Source: Saprospiraceae bacterium
Lineage (GTDB): Bacteria; Bacteroidota; Bacteroidia; Chitinophagales; Saprospiraceae
Length of the DNA: 64,000 nucleotides
NCBI GenBank assembly: GCA_019638385.1
Contig: JAHBTW010000010.1
Span: 87,085 to 151,084 of the forward strand
Direction: 5' to 3'
Below, in pieces: positions 8,411-17,814 of this stretch. The translations under genes and the position numbers were made by a program. How positions within the stretch are numbered: the first letter of the stretch is position 1; every line of letters begins with the position of its first letter. Under the pieces are notes generated by a model, which was not told the origin of the DNA, did not search any database, and worked only from the letters and a program-made list of their open reading frames with translations.

Positions 8411-8540
8411 GAAAGGGGGAAGGTTAAAGTAAAAAGGTTAAAGTAAAAAGGCGCTGCACCGGGCGCGGGAAAGGTTAAAGGCACCGCACCGAGCGACTTG
8501 TACTGAGCAATGTCGAAGTAAGTCGAGGGGAAAGGTTAAA
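8411..8540. repeat. Imperfect AAGGTTAAAG repeat tract
   Basis: AAGGTTAAAG-like units recur at about 8420, 8436, 8471 and 8531, interleaved with a REP-like hairpin (8501-8520). The same units reappear at the 3' end of purK (13160-13209), so this is a dispersed simple-repeat family in the genome. Confidence 0.6.
8501..8520 (-). repeat. REP-like hairpin with conserved TCGACnnnGCTC loop (copy 1)
   Basis: Minus strand: TACT - TCGACATTGCTC - AGTA. The 12-nt loop matches the loops at 38735-38746 and 57932-57943 in its outer bases, while the stem sequence differs but still pairs. Confidence 0.55.
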
Positions 8541-8545
8541 CAGCG

Positions 8546-8965
8546 CTAGCCGAAATCTCTTCCCGATTCTCCTGCTTTCTCTTCAAGATCAATCAACACA
8601 TGGCGCAGCGCATCGGCGGAGAGGAAGATTTCCCACAAACAGAGCAGCAGGGACACCATCATGAGCAGCAGACTGGCCGCAAAAATGACGGTGGCCGAGC
8701 TTTGCCAACTTTCATACACCAAGAACATGGTGAGCGTGCAGCCGAGCATACTCACAATGGCAAAAAATTGCGCCCATCGGATGAGATAGACCCGCTTGCG
8801 CAGGTTTTTGATCTGGGACCATACGCCCGGCTTGCGCGTCGCATCAAAATCGGCAGACAAAGTGCGGATCAGACCCGACAAGGCCAAAAAGCGATTGGTA
8901 TAAGATAGCATGAGCAGCGAAATCGCCGGAAACAAAAGCGCGGGCGTCTGAATTGAAAGTTCCAT
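8546..8965 (-). CDS. DUF2721 family membrane protein
   Basis: 139 aa. An N-terminal hydrophobic helix (about 8-30) is followed by a basic cytoplasmic loop (WSQIKNLRKRVYLIRWAQF) and two closely spaced transmembrane helices (about 64-86 and 90-113). This layout and length match the DUF2721 family, whose function is unknown. It stands alone, divergent from the AbiEii-type gene. Confidence 0.75.
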   Translation of the reverse strand: MELSIQTPALLFPAISLLMLSYTNRFLALSGLIRTLSADFDATRKPGVWSQIKNLRKRVYLIRWAQFFAIVSMLGCTLTMFLVYESWQSSATVIFAASLLLMMVSLLLCLWEIFLSADALRHVLIDLEEKAGESGRDFG

Positions 8966-9125
8966 GAGCCGGAAACAGCCTTGGGGACGATTCGGTTGCA
9001 GTGAGAATTATGTCCACCCATGGCAGGGACCGCATCAAAAACGAAGCGTTGAAAATCCGATATTTAGATAAAGTAACACTGAATTTTTGCAGTACCTTGT
9101 TCAGTGTGCCAAAATCGAAATTTAG

Positions 9126-9746
9126 ATGTTACAAACAGCCACAGTCTCTCCAGCAACTTTGGCAATACTGAAAATGGTGATGCAGATGCCGGCTTTTCAA
9201 CAGTTTAATTTGGTTGGCGGCACTTCATTGTCTTTGCAAATTGGTCATCGAATTTCAATTGATCTTGATCTTTTTACGCATAAAGATTATGACGGTGCGT
9301 TCATTCGCCAAGAGTTAGAATCGCTGGGGCGTTTAGAGATATTAGTTGACAAGCCCCCTTTTCTTCAAGCCCGTTTGGACGACGTGAAGATGGATTTTTT
9401 AAAGTTCCCATACCCATTTGTTCAGGAATATATAGAGATAGAGCGCGTGCGACTTGTCCCCATCAAGCACATTGCCATTATGAAACTTTTAGCTATTGCT
9501 CGGCGGGGTGTAAAAAAGGGCTTTTTTGATTTGTATTTTATTCTTGAACAATACAGCCTTGATGAAGTGGTTAGGATGTTTCAATTACAACTTCCACAAA
9601 CAGATTTATTTCACATCCTAAAAAGTCTTACCTACTTTGAGGATGCTGAATTGAATGGCGATCCTAAAATGCTACAAAAAACCACTTGGAAACAGGTAAA
9701 AAAGGCAATCACCAGGAAAGTCAATGATTATCTTCAAAGCAAATAG
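9126..9746 (+). CDS. AbiEii/AbiGii-type nucleotidyltransferase toxin, solitary
   Basis: 206 aa. It has the family signature GGTSLSLQIGHRIS followed by IDLDLFT (residues about 32-55), the nucleotidyltransferase metal-binding region, and a helical C-terminal half containing KLLAIARRGVKKGFFDLY. Type IV AbiE systems pair this protein with an AbiEi antitoxin of the winged-helix type. None is encoded upstream or downstream here: the neighbours are DUF2721 and dihydroorotase, both on the minus strand. The gene is visibly richer in A+T than its neighbours, which suggests acquisition by transfer. It may be a remnant, or a domain homologue with a different role. Confidence 0.88.
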   Translation: MLQTATVSPATLAILKMVMQMPAFQQFNLVGGTSLSLQIGHRISIDLDLFTHKDYDGAFIRQELESLGRLEILVDKPPFLQARLDDVKMDFLKFPYPFVQEYIEIERVRLVPIKHIAIMKLLAIARRGVKKGFFDLYFILEQYSLDEVVRMFQLQLPQTDLFHILKSLTYFEDAELNGDPKMLQKTTWKQVKKAITRKVNDYLQSK

Positions 9747-9819
9747 AACAAGGTGGGTTCAACGTAAATGACCATAAAATTTTGGATCGGGCATTATACA
9801 GCTAAGCCCGAATATGCCG

Positions 9820-11157
9820 TCAACTCCGCGCAAACCCCAGCCGTTCCCCTTTTTTATACTCAAAAAACTGCCCCTTGTGCCAGGCCAAATGCCCGCTCAC
9901 CACCGCGCTCTCCACCCGGCCCCGGAAGGTATGGTCCATGAGCGGACTCCAGCCGCACTTGTAGTACAGCCCTTCCGCCGATACCGTCCATTCGGATTCC
10001 AAATCCAGCACCACGACATCTCCCCAAAAGCCTTCTTCCAAAAAGCCTCGGCGATCCATCTGAAAACACAGCGCCGGTGCGTGGCACATTTTTTCCACGA
10101 TGCGCTCTATGGATATTTGCCCTTGGTGAAAAAACTCCAGCATCAGGTTGAGCGAATGTTGTACCAACGGCAGTCCCGAAGGCGCGGAGAAATAAGTGTG
10201 TTGCTTTTCCTCCCAGATGTGCGGCGCGTGGTCGGTGGCGATGATGTCCAAGCGATTGTCGAGCAGGGCGGCGAGCAGGGCCTTGCGGTGCCGGGGCGCT
10301 TTGATGGCGGGGTTGCATTTTATTTGAGTGCCCAGATCGGCATACCGACCACTGTCGAAATGCAGGTGGTGTACGCATACTTCTGCCGTGATGCGCTTTT
10401 GTTCCAATGGAATATCGTTGCGAAACAAGGCCGTTTCCTCTTCAGTGGAAATGTGCAAAATATGCAAGCGCGTATTGTGCTTACGCGCCAGTTCAATGGC
10501 CATAGAGGAGGAGCGCAGGCAGGCTTCCACGCTGCGGATGTCGGGGTGTTTCTCAATCGGAACAGCTTCGCCGAAGCGACTGCGGTACTCGGCCTCGTTG
10601 CGCCTCACCGTGGCCTCGTCTTCGCAGTGCGTAGCAATGAGCATGGGCGTTTGGGAAAACAGCGCCTCCAGCGTAGCCGGGTCGTCCACGAGCATATTGC
10701 CCGTACTGGACCCCATAAACGCCTTGATGCCGCACACCGTTTGCGGGTCGGTGCGCAGCACCTCATCGAGGTTGTCATTGGCTGCGCCCATGAAGAAGGA
10801 ATAATTAGCCAACGATTTCCGGGCAGCTATGGCGTATTTTTCCTCCAACAGCGCCTGCGTCACGGCCGGCGGCTTGGTGTTGGGCATTTCCATAAAAGAG
10901 GTGACGCCCCCGGCCACGGCGGCGCGCGGCTCGGTATAGAGGTCGGCTTTGTGGCAGAGGCCGGGTTCCCGAAAATGCACCTGATCGTCAATGATACCGG
11001 GCAGGACGTATTTCCCGGAGGCGTCCAGTTCCACATCGGCGCGGGCGTCAATTACGCCCCCGATGCGTTCAATGAAGCCGTTGCGAACGAGCAGGTCGCC
11101 ATATGTGATGCGGCCCCGGTTGACGATGGCGCCGTTTTTTATGAGGATAGAAGACAT
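9820..11157 (-). CDS. pyrC: Dihydroorotase (amidohydrolase family)
   Basis: 445 aa. It hydrolyses or closes the dihydroorotate ring in pyrimidine synthesis. Visible motifs: DDQVHFREPGLCHKADLYTE near residue 60, the metal-bridging Lys in GIKAFMGSSTGNM, metal His residues in ATHCEDE and LHILHIS, and the catalytic Asp in IATDHAPH. The usual HxH metal motif reads QxH here; Bacteroidota members of this class often have DDQVHFREPG (from memory). No other pyr gene lies nearby. Alternative amidohydrolase substrates (hydantoin, allantoin) are less likely given the FREPG motif. Confidence 0.9.
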   Translation of the reverse strand: MSSILIKNGAIVNRGRITYGDLLVRNGFIERIGGVIDARADVELDASGKYVLPGIIDDQVHFREPGLCHKADLYTEPRAAVAGGVTSFMEMPNTKPPAVTQALLEEKYAIAARKSLANYSFFMGAANDNLDEVLRTDPQTVCGIKAFMGSSTGNMLVDDPATLEALFSQTPMLIATHCEDEATVRRNEAEYRSRFGEAVPIEKHPDIRSVEACLRSSSMAIELARKHNTRLHILHISTEEETALFRNDIPLEQKRITAEVCVHHLHFDSGRYADLGTQIKCNPAIKAPRHRKALLAALLDNRLDIIATDHAPHIWEEKQHTYFSAPSGLPLVQHSLNLMLEFFHQGQISIERIVEKMCHAPALCFQMDRRGFLEEGFWGDVVVLDLESEWTVSAEGLYYKCGWSPLMDHTFRGRVESAVVSGHLAWHKGQFFEYKKGERLGFARS

Positions 11158-11197
11158 TGCGGTTGGTTTTGGCTCAAAATTAGGAAATTTGCCGGCG

Positions 11198-12019
11198 ATG
11201 AAAAGCCCAAGTCTGCCGTTCGTTCATACATTCAAGTACATAGCGTGTCTGATGCTGTGCCTTCCGGCGCTTGCGTTTTCCGGCTTGGGCGCATTCACGG
11301 ACAACAAATGGGCCAGAATGGAGGATAAGTCGCTACAGGAATTTCTGCCGCAATTCATCGGGCTGTTTCGTTTTTTTATGCAGTACGGTTTTTCCGGTTT
11401 GTTTGAAAAAAGTACGCCGGCACTGTACCTGCTATACCTCCTGCCGATGGGTTTGTTTTTTTCAAAAAACAAAGAACACCGGGCCATTGCGGGGTTTTAC
11501 CTGTTGCTTTGGGGCGCGGTGGTCGCGCTGGTAATCGGGATGAAAAAAATCCCCTTTTCCCGCAATCTCATCATTCAATACAGCATCGGGTTGAGCATCA
11601 TTGCGTACACCTTATATATTATGTTCGCTGCCGCCGCGCGCCGTTTGAAAACAGGCGCATTAAAACCCCTGCTTTATTTTGCAGTCATCGGTGGGTTGGG
11701 CATCGGGTTGGCCATTCGTTTCCCCCGGCTGGCCGGCGAGCAGTTGTATTTCAACCGGGCCAATGATTTGTACGAAATGCACCGCCGCGACATGGCAGCG
11801 CACCTGCCACCGGATGCGGTCATCGCTTTCAGTGATCAGAGTTTTTACTGGTACTATCTCTGCCAAAAAAACGGCTATCAGGTGCATCTTTGCCCGCAGG
11901 GCGATGAAACCTATTTTGTCAAAAGGATTTCGGAGCCGTTGCCGGAATCGGTCATCGCCGGTTTTGAAACCGTTGTGCAATTAGAATCCGACGGATATGA
12001 GATTTTGAAAAGGAAATGA
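11198..12019 (+). CDS. Multi-spanning membrane protein, possible C-terminal half of a GT39-like glycosyltransferase
   Basis: 273 aa from the ATG at 11198; earlier in-frame starts lie inside the opposing dihydroorotase gene. About five hydrophobic segments (roughly residues 11-32, 72-92, 96-118, 124-148 and 155-172) are followed by a soluble C-terminal domain of about 95 residues. The pattern of late transmembrane helices plus a small soluble tail (PPDAVIAFSDQSFYWYY) resembles the C-terminal half of dolichyl-phosphate-mannose-type glycosyltransferases, but the N-terminal catalytic half is missing. It could be truncated or an unrelated small membrane protein. It overlaps purK by four bases (ATGA), so the two are translationally coupled. 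Confidence 0.7.
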   Translation: MKSPSLPFVHTFKYIACLMLCLPALAFSGLGAFTDNKWARMEDKSLQEFLPQFIGLFRFFMQYGFSGLFEKSTPALYLLYLLPMGLFFSKNKEHRAIAGFYLLLWGAVVALVIGMKKIPFSRNLIIQYSIGLSIIAYTLYIMFAAAARRLKTGALKPLLYFAVIGGLGIGLAIRFPRLAGEQLYFNRANDLYEMHRRDMAAHLPPDAVIAFSDQSFYWYYLCQKNGYQVHLCPQGDETYFVKRISEPLPESVIAGFETVVQLESDGYEILKRK

Positions 12020-13209
12020 GTATGAACAAAAAATCAGTTTTTGGCCCGGACTACCGGCTCGGTATTTTGGGCGCCGGGCAATTGGGCAAGATGCTCGCCA
12101 TTGCTGCGGCCGACTGGCATTTGCCGGTGCGGGCACTCGATCAGTCGGGCGATTTTCCGGCCGGCCCGTATTGCGCGCAGTTCACGGAAGGCAATTTCAA
12201 CGACCCCGATGCGGTGTATGCTTTCGGCAAAGCATTGGATGTGCTCACCATTGAAATAGAGCATGTGGCCATTGACGCGCTGTTTCGGCTCGAAGCGGAA
12301 GGCGTGGCCGTGCATCCCCGGCCGGGCGCTTTGGCTGTTATCAAAGACAAGGGGTTACAAAAACAATTCTGGGCGCGGCACGGGCTGCCCACTGCGTCGT
12401 TTCGATTGTACGACGACGGCGATGCGGTGCGTCAGGCGCTGGACGCCGGTCAGATTCACTTTCCGTTTGTACAAAAATCCCGCACCGAAGGCTACGACGG
12501 CCGGGGCGTAGCGGTCATTCGCTCGCAGGCCGATTGGAATAAAATTATGGACACACCCTGTGTGGTGGAGGATTTGGTGCCCATCCAAAAAGAACTGGCC
12601 GTCATTGTGTCGCGCAATACTGCCGGCGAAGTGGCTGCATTCCCGGCGGTGGAAATGACCTTTCACCCGGAAGCTAACTTGGTAGAATTTCTCCTCTGCC
12701 CTGCCCGCATTCCGGCGGAAGTAGAACAAGCGGCCGAGGCGCTCGCCCTGCGCGCTATTGAGGCCTTTGATATATGCGGCCTGTTGGCGGTGGAACTGTT
12801 CTGGACTACTGCCGGCGAACTGCTCATCAACGAGGTAGCGCCGCGCCCGCACAACAGCGGTCACCACACCATCAACAGTTGTTATACCTCGCAATTTGAA
12901 CAACACCTGCGCGGCATCCTCGGCCTGCCTTTGGGGAGTACTCACATGACATCGCCTTCCGTGATGCTCAATCTGCTCGGCGAACCCGGCCATAGCGGCC
13001 CGGCGCATTACGAAGGCATCGGGGAATGCCTCGCCATGGAGGGCGTCAAAATCCATCTCTACGGCAAAGCACAGACCAAGCCTTTTCGCAAAATGGGGCA
13101 CGTCACCGTATTGGATGCCGACCTGGACCGGGCGATGGCCAAAGCGCGGGAGGTACAGGGGAGGTTGAAGGTTAAGGTTAAAGGGGGGAAGGTTAAAGTG
13201 GAAAAGTAA
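12016..13209 (+). CDS. purK: 5-(carboxyamino)imidazole ribonucleotide synthase
   Basis: 397 aa. It carboxylates AIR with ATP and bicarbonate in purine synthesis. An ATP-grasp fold is visible: LGILGAGQLGKMLA at the N-terminus, QKSRTEGYDGRGVAVI, VEDLVPIQKELAVIV, and the metal and nucleotide residues in INEVAPRPHNSGHHTIN. The last 15 residues are Lys/Val/Gly-only and are encoded by the AAGGTTAAAG simple repeat also found at 8.4 kb, so the natural end has probably been extended by the repeat. The start overlaps the previous gene by four bases. No purE is nearby. Confidence 0.96.
   Translation: MSMNKKSVFGPDYRLGILGAGQLGKMLAIAAADWHLPVRALDQSGDFPAGPYCAQFTEGNFNDPDAVYAFGKALDVLTIEIEHVAIDALFRLEAEGVAVHPRPGALAVIKDKGLQKQFWARHGLPTASFRLYDDGDAVRQALDAGQIHFPFVQKSRTEGYDGRGVAVIRSQADWNKIMDTPCVVEDLVPIQKELAVIVSRNTAGEVAAFPAVEMTFHPEANLVEFLLCPARIPAEVEQAAEALALRAIEAFDICGLLAVELFWTTAGELLINEVAPRPHNSGHHTINSCYTSQFEQHLRGILGLPLGSTHMTSPSVMLNLLGEPGHSGPAHYEGIGECLAMEGVKIHLYGKAQTKPFRKMGHVTVLDADLDRAMAKAREVQGRLKVKVKGGKVKVEK
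13160..13209 (+). repeat. AAGGTTAAAG repeat encoding the purK C-terminus
   Basis: Imperfect copies of GGTTAAAG/GGTTAAGG run into the purK stop codon. It is the same repeat family as at 8411-8540. Confidence 0.55.
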
Positions 13210-13251
13210 CAGTGTGTAAAATTTTTCTTACCCCACCGAAAAAAAAGTGTG

Positions 13252-13259
13252 TATTTTTG
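13252..13259 (+). promoter_or_regulatory. -7 box upstream of the large T9SS gene
   Basis: TATTTTTG fits TAnnTTTG and lies 37 bp before the ATG at 13296. No good TTG at -33 is seen. Confidence 0.35.
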
Positions 13260-13295
13260 GATGAAACTTCTGCACATTCATCCATACAACTACTT

Positions 13296-16200
13296 ATGAA
13301 ACAACTACTTACCGCGCTTTTTATCCTGCTTGCCTGCTCGCTTTCCGCTCAACCGATCAACGACAACTGCTCCGGCCTCATAGACCTCGGCGTGGCGCCG
13401 GCTTGTCCGACTACTTTTTTTTCCAATGTGAATGCAACGGCTACGGATATCGGTTTCGGCAATAACCCCTCCTGTTTCAACGGTGGAACGGCACAAAACG
13501 ACGTGTGGTTTGCTTTCACCACCAACGACACCACGGTTGATTACTCCATCACGGTGACCGGCCTGACCGACGGCGTAACGCCTGCCCTGCGCAACCCGCA
13601 AATTGCGTTATATCGCGGTGAATGTATGTTTGACGGGCTGGCGGAATTGCTCTGCGTATCGGCGCCCAACGGGGAAAACATCGTTCGCTTAGACGCTTAC
13701 GGACTTACGCCCAACGTCACCTATTATATACGCATCAATGACTATTCCTCTACCGGTACGCCCAACTGGGGTACTTTTCAACTTTGCGTAGATCAACTCT
13801 CGCCCATTTTTACCATAGATGAAGACGGCTCTACGGCTTGTTTCGGAGAGCTGTACGACAGCGGCGGCCCCGACGGCGATTACGGCAACAATGAAAACCA
13901 CATTTTCAGCATCTGCCCCACGGAGTTTCACAATTGCATCACCTTCACCCTCGATTATTACAATATCGAAAGCGCCGCTTTCAGCCCGCCCGATCAAATT
14001 ATATTCTTCGACGGCCCTACGAACAACCCGGCCACCCAAATCGCCTCCATCGGCGGCAATGTATTTCCCAACGACGAGGGCGGCGGCGCCGTGTGTTATA
14101 CCGTGCAGGCTTCGAGCGGTTGTCTCACCGTACAATTTATCTCCGACGGCAATGTGACCATGGAAGGCTTCGCCGGCCAATGGGAATGTAGCACCTTGCC
14201 TTGCGAACCCATTGAACCCATCATCGTGCAGGGCGATATCACCAATGATGACATCCTCAACTCCATCACCTCCCTGCAAACCTTGGTCACCGTCACCGAC
14301 GTCAACTGCCCGGCCCGCGCTTACGGTACGTTCCAGGCCGGCGACGACTCCGAACTCGGCTTGCAGCGGGGTTTGCTCCTCACCTCCGGCGATATCAACT
14401 GGGCCGTAGGTCCCAACGATAACGGCGGCGGCGGAAACGGCAACGCTACCAACAATGCCCCCGGCGATCCCGATCTCGACTATCTCTCCGTCACCTTCGG
14501 CGACGGCACGCTCTCCCGCGATGCCTGTATCATCGAATTGGACGTGACGGCCTTCACCAATGAAATCACTTTTGAATACATTTTCGCCTCAGAAGAGTAT
14601 CCTGAATTTGTGAATGAATTCAATGATATCTTCGCATTTCTCATTTCCGGGCCGGGCATCGTGGGCGATCCCAACATCGGCAACCAACTCAACATTGCCG
14701 TGCTGCCCGACGGATCCAATACGCTGGTGGAAATCAACAACGTAAACCATCTGACCAATTGGCAATATTATCGCAACAATGAAAACGGCCAGGCTACCCA
14801 ATACGACGGCCTCACCTCCGATTTGCTCGGCGTAAAAAAGAGCCTTACTGCCCGTGCCGCCGTAACGCCTTGCAACACTTACCATCTCAAAATTGCCATT
14901 GCCGACCGCCTCGATTTTGTGTATGATTCCGGCGTTTTCCTTTCGGAAATTCGCGGCGGTACCCCAAGGCTCGCCGTTCAATACAATTCCGGTATTGACT
15001 ATCTCATCGAAAACTGTACCACCATACCCGATAATGTCATCGTGCAGTTGAGCAACGTACTCAATGAACCGGCCAGTTACACCGTCAACATAGGCGGAAC
15101 GGCCATTCTTGGAGTGGACTATGAATTGAACATACCGGATACGATCACTTTCCTACCGGGGCAAACACAACTTTCTTTCCCCATCATTCCCCTCAATGAC
15201 AACCTCGTGGAAGGTACTGAAACCATTATCATCTCGTTGAGCAACGACTTCGGCTGCGGTGAGGTGACTTATACTACCATCACCATAGAGTTGCGCGACG
15301 AATTGGTCATTGACATTTTAGCCGGGCAGGATACCGCTTTAGTATGCCAAAATGCAAGCGCCGAACTCAGCGTGACCGGCGCGGCTACTTATTTCTGGAC
15401 GCCTGTCAACATTATGAGCGACCCGCTTAGCCCCAACCCGGTGGCTACGCCCACAACCGACACCTGGGTGTATGTACAGGGCAACGTGGGCATCTGCACC
15501 GCGTTTGATTCCATTTTTCTGCAACTGATTGATCCTCAAATCAGCATTGCCGCACTTGATCCCATAGCAATCTGTCAGGGAGAAAGCGTGCGGCTCGCCG
15601 TGACCGATAATGTCAATAATTCCAACCTCGTCTGGACGCCCGCTGCCGGATTGGACGACCCCGTAAGCGCCAACCCGGTAGCAACGCCGCAGGAAACTAC
15701 CACTTACATCGCAACGGTCAGTGTTTTCAGTTGCTCGGTGTCGGATACCATTACCATTGATGTAAATCCGTTTGAGTTTCCGGTGCTGAATCCCGATACG
15801 CTCATCTGTCAGAATTACAGCGTGCAATTGGCTGAAATGATTGATGCCGAAGCCACTTTGTATAGCTGGACGCCGACTACCGGCCTGAGCGACCCGACCG
15901 TGTCCGGCCCCATCGCTACGCCGGAGGTCACCACCACTTATACCCTCATTGCAACCAGCGAAAACGGCGCTTGCTCCGACACGGCTCAGGTGACCGTCAC
16001 CGTTGTGCCGGCAAATGTCAGTATTCAACAGCCCGACACATTGGAAATTTGCCTAGGAACCGTTGTGCCATTGACCGCCGTCACCAGTACCGGCAATGCA
16101 ACGGGTCTGCTTTGGTCGCCGGCAAACGGTACCCTGAGCGATACGCTGGGGCTGAATGTGACCGCCACGCCGCTCCAATCCACTACCTATTTCACTCGCT

Positions 16201-17810
16201 TCGAACTGGGGGCCTGCGTCGTGTTTGACTCCATATACATACGAGTGGACTCGCTGCCTGCGGAGCCGCTCATCATTGCCGAGCCGGAAAAAGACCCCTA
16301 TTGCCCCGGCGAGACGGTCATTTTACGGTCCACCATTTATGAACCGAGCAGTTTCCCCGACATTAGTTTCTTCTGGCTGCCGGGACCTGGATTTGAAACG
16401 CCCGATACGCTCTGGAACATGGTGATCACCACGCAGGATACGTTCACCTACCGTCGGGTCATCAACAACCGCGGCTGTGTGGATACGGCTTCCATTGTCA
16501 TCAATGTATTTCAACCGCCCAACCCGCGTGTAGAGCCTTCGGACACCGTCATCTGCCAGGGGCAAACGGTTCAATTGCTGGCCTTGGATTATGAAGATTA
16601 CGAAATATCCTGGACGCCGGAAGCGGGGCTGAGTTGTACCGACTGTCCTAATCCCATCGCCACGCCGTTGTCCACCACCGTTTACATGCTCATGGTGGAT
16701 TCGCAGCCCTGCCCGGTCGGCGCTTCGGCCAATATAATAGTACTGCCCGGCCCCACCGTGGATATGGCGCCGAACCAAACAATATGCCTCGGCGAATCGG
16801 TGCAACTCAACATGGCTTCGGATGCACAAACCACTTATGTGTGGACTTCCAACGTGGATCCGAATTTCATTTCCAATGTGCCGGAATTGACTGTTACGCC
16901 GCTTACCACCACTACCTATACCCTCACGGCTACCCGCGACGGTTGTGTGCCGATTCCCTTTACGGTAACCATTACGGTAGTGCCGCCGCCTTCATTTGAT
17001 GCCGGCGAGGATGTAACCGTGTGCCGGGGCACAAATATCACGCTCACCGCGACCGCTATGCCCTCCGATCCTGCGGGCAGCTTCAACTGGAGCATCGCCG
17101 GCAGTGCCGACATTGTGGGCCAATCGGCAACCTTAGCGGTAGTAACGGAATCGCTCGGCGCCATGACAAGTTATGTGGCCACCTATACCTACGGCCCCGG
17201 CTGCGGCCCGGTGCGCGATACCGTAACGGTAACTGTGGTGGAAGTGATTCCCATCGTTTCGCTTACTGCAGATTCTACCGAGATCATTATCGGCAACCCG
17301 GTGACCCTTACCGTGACGACCGATCCGCCGTCTCCGGTGGGCGCCACATATTCCTGGAAACTCCCGGACGGTACCACGCAAACCGGCCAGGCGGTGTTTA
17401 CACACATACCTGCACCGGATTTCCCCGGAGACGAAACCCGCCAAACGGTGCGGTACGAAGTAACAGTGACATCGCCGGACGGCTGCCCTTCCACCGCTTT
17501 CATTGAGATTGTAGTGTTTAAACCGGACATCCAGTTCCCGAATGTGTTTACGCCCAACGGGGATGATATCAACGACATCTTCCGCCCGGTGCCGGGAGCC
17601 GTATTGGGCACGCTCATCATTGAAGACTTCAAGGTGTATAACCGTTGGGGCCAAGTGGTTTATAACGGAAGAAACAACAACAACGAAGGTTGGGACGGCA
17701 CACACGGCGGCAAACCTGCGCCTTCGGATGTATATGTTTACCGGGTAGTGTATCGCTATCCGGGCAATGCAACGCTGGAGAAATCGGGCGATATTACTTT
17801 GATGCGATAG
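13296..17810 (+). CDS. Giant secreted protein with choice-of-anchor L, Calx-beta and PKD/Ig-like repeats and T9SS type B C-terminal domain
   Basis: 1504 aa from the ATG at 13296, which opens a clean signal peptide (MKQLLTALFILLACSLSAQ). An earlier in-frame start would add 28 unlikely residues. Residues about 20-300 hold two beta domains. About 300-580 is a choice-of-anchor L domain (FASEEYPEFVNEFNDIFAFL). About 590-690 is Calx-beta-like. It continues with seven or so PKD/Ig-like repeats, each containing ICQGESV-type and WTPxxGL-type motifs and ATPxxTTTY. The C-terminus is a gliding-motility-associated sorting domain (PNVFTPNGDDINDIF, YNRWGQVVYNG). Expected to be exported by T9SS and to sit on the surface as an adhesin or filament. 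tsaE follows by 4 bp. Confidence 0.95.
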   Translation: MKQLLTALFILLACSLSAQPINDNCSGLIDLGVAPACPTTFFSNVNATATDIGFGNNPSCFNGGTAQNDVWFAFTTNDTTVDYSITVTGLTDGVTPALRNPQIALYRGECMFDGLAELLCVSAPNGENIVRLDAYGLTPNVTYYIRINDYSSTGTPNWGTFQLCVDQLSPIFTIDEDGSTACFGELYDSGGPDGDYGNNENHIFSICPTEFHNCITFTLDYYNIESAAFSPPDQIIFFDGPTNNPATQIASIGGNVFPNDEGGGAVCYTVQASSGCLTVQFISDGNVTMEGFAGQWECSTLPCEPIEPIIVQGDITNDDILNSITSLQTLVTVTDVNCPARAYGTFQAGDDSELGLQRGLLLTSGDINWAVGPNDNGGGGNGNATNNAPGDPDLDYLSVTFGDGTLSRDACIIELDVTAFTNEITFEYIFASEEYPEFVNEFNDIFAFLISGPGIVGDPNIGNQLNIAVLPDGSNTLVEINNVNHLTNWQYYRNNENGQATQYDGLTSDLLGVKKSLTARAAVTPCNTYHLKIAIADRLDFVYDSGVFLSEIRGGTPRLAVQYNSGIDYLIENCTTIPDNVIVQLSNVLNEPASYTVNIGGTAILGVDYELNIPDTITFLPGQTQLSFPIIPLNDNLVEGTETIIISLSNDFGCGEVTYTTITIELRDELVIDILAGQDTALVCQNASAELSVTGAATYFWTPVNIMSDPLSPNPVATPTTDTWVYVQGNVGICTAFDSIFLQLIDPQISIAALDPIAICQGESVRLAVTDNVNNSNLVWTPAAGLDDPVSANPVATPQETTTYIATVSVFSCSVSDTITIDVNPFEFPVLNPDTLICQNYSVQLAEMIDAEATLYSWTPTTGLSDPTVSGPIATPEVTTTYTLIATSENGACSDTAQVTVTVVPANVSIQQPDTLEICLGTVVPLTAVTSTGNATGLLWSPANGTLSDTLGLNVTATPLQSTTYFTRFELGACVVFDSIYIRVDSLPAEPLIIAEPEKDPYCPGETVILRSTIYEPSSFPDISFFWLPGPGFETPDTLWNMVITTQDTFTYRRVINNRGCVDTASIVINVFQPPNPRVEPSDTVICQGQTVQLLALDYEDYEISWTPEAGLSCTDCPNPIATPLSTTVYMLMVDSQPCPVGASANIIVLPGPTVDMAPNQTICLGESVQLNMASDAQTTYVWTSNVDPNFISNVPELTVTPLTTTTYTLTATRDGCVPIPFTVTITVVPPPSFDAGEDVTVCRGTNITLTATAMPSDPAGSFNWSIAGSADIVGQSATLAVVTESLGAMTSYVATYTYGPGCGPVRDTVTVTVVEVIPIVSLTADSTEIIIGNPVTLTVTTDPPSPVGATYSWKLPDGTTQTGQAVFTHIPAPDFPGDETRQTVRYEVTVTSPDGCPSTAFIEIVVFKPDIQFPNVFTPNGDDINDIFRPVPGAVLGTLIIEDFKVYNRWGQVVYNGRNNNNEGWDGTHGGKPAPSDVYVYRVVYRYPGNATLEKSGDITLMR

Positions 17811-17814
17811 GCCC

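Noticed and set aside
9814..11328. A 504-codon open frame on the plus strand
   Set aside because: Antisense shadow of dihydroorotase, which has all family motifs.
13212..13295. Upstream start for the giant T9SS protein
   Set aside because: The ATG at 13296 opens a clean signal peptide; the 28 extra residues would bury it.
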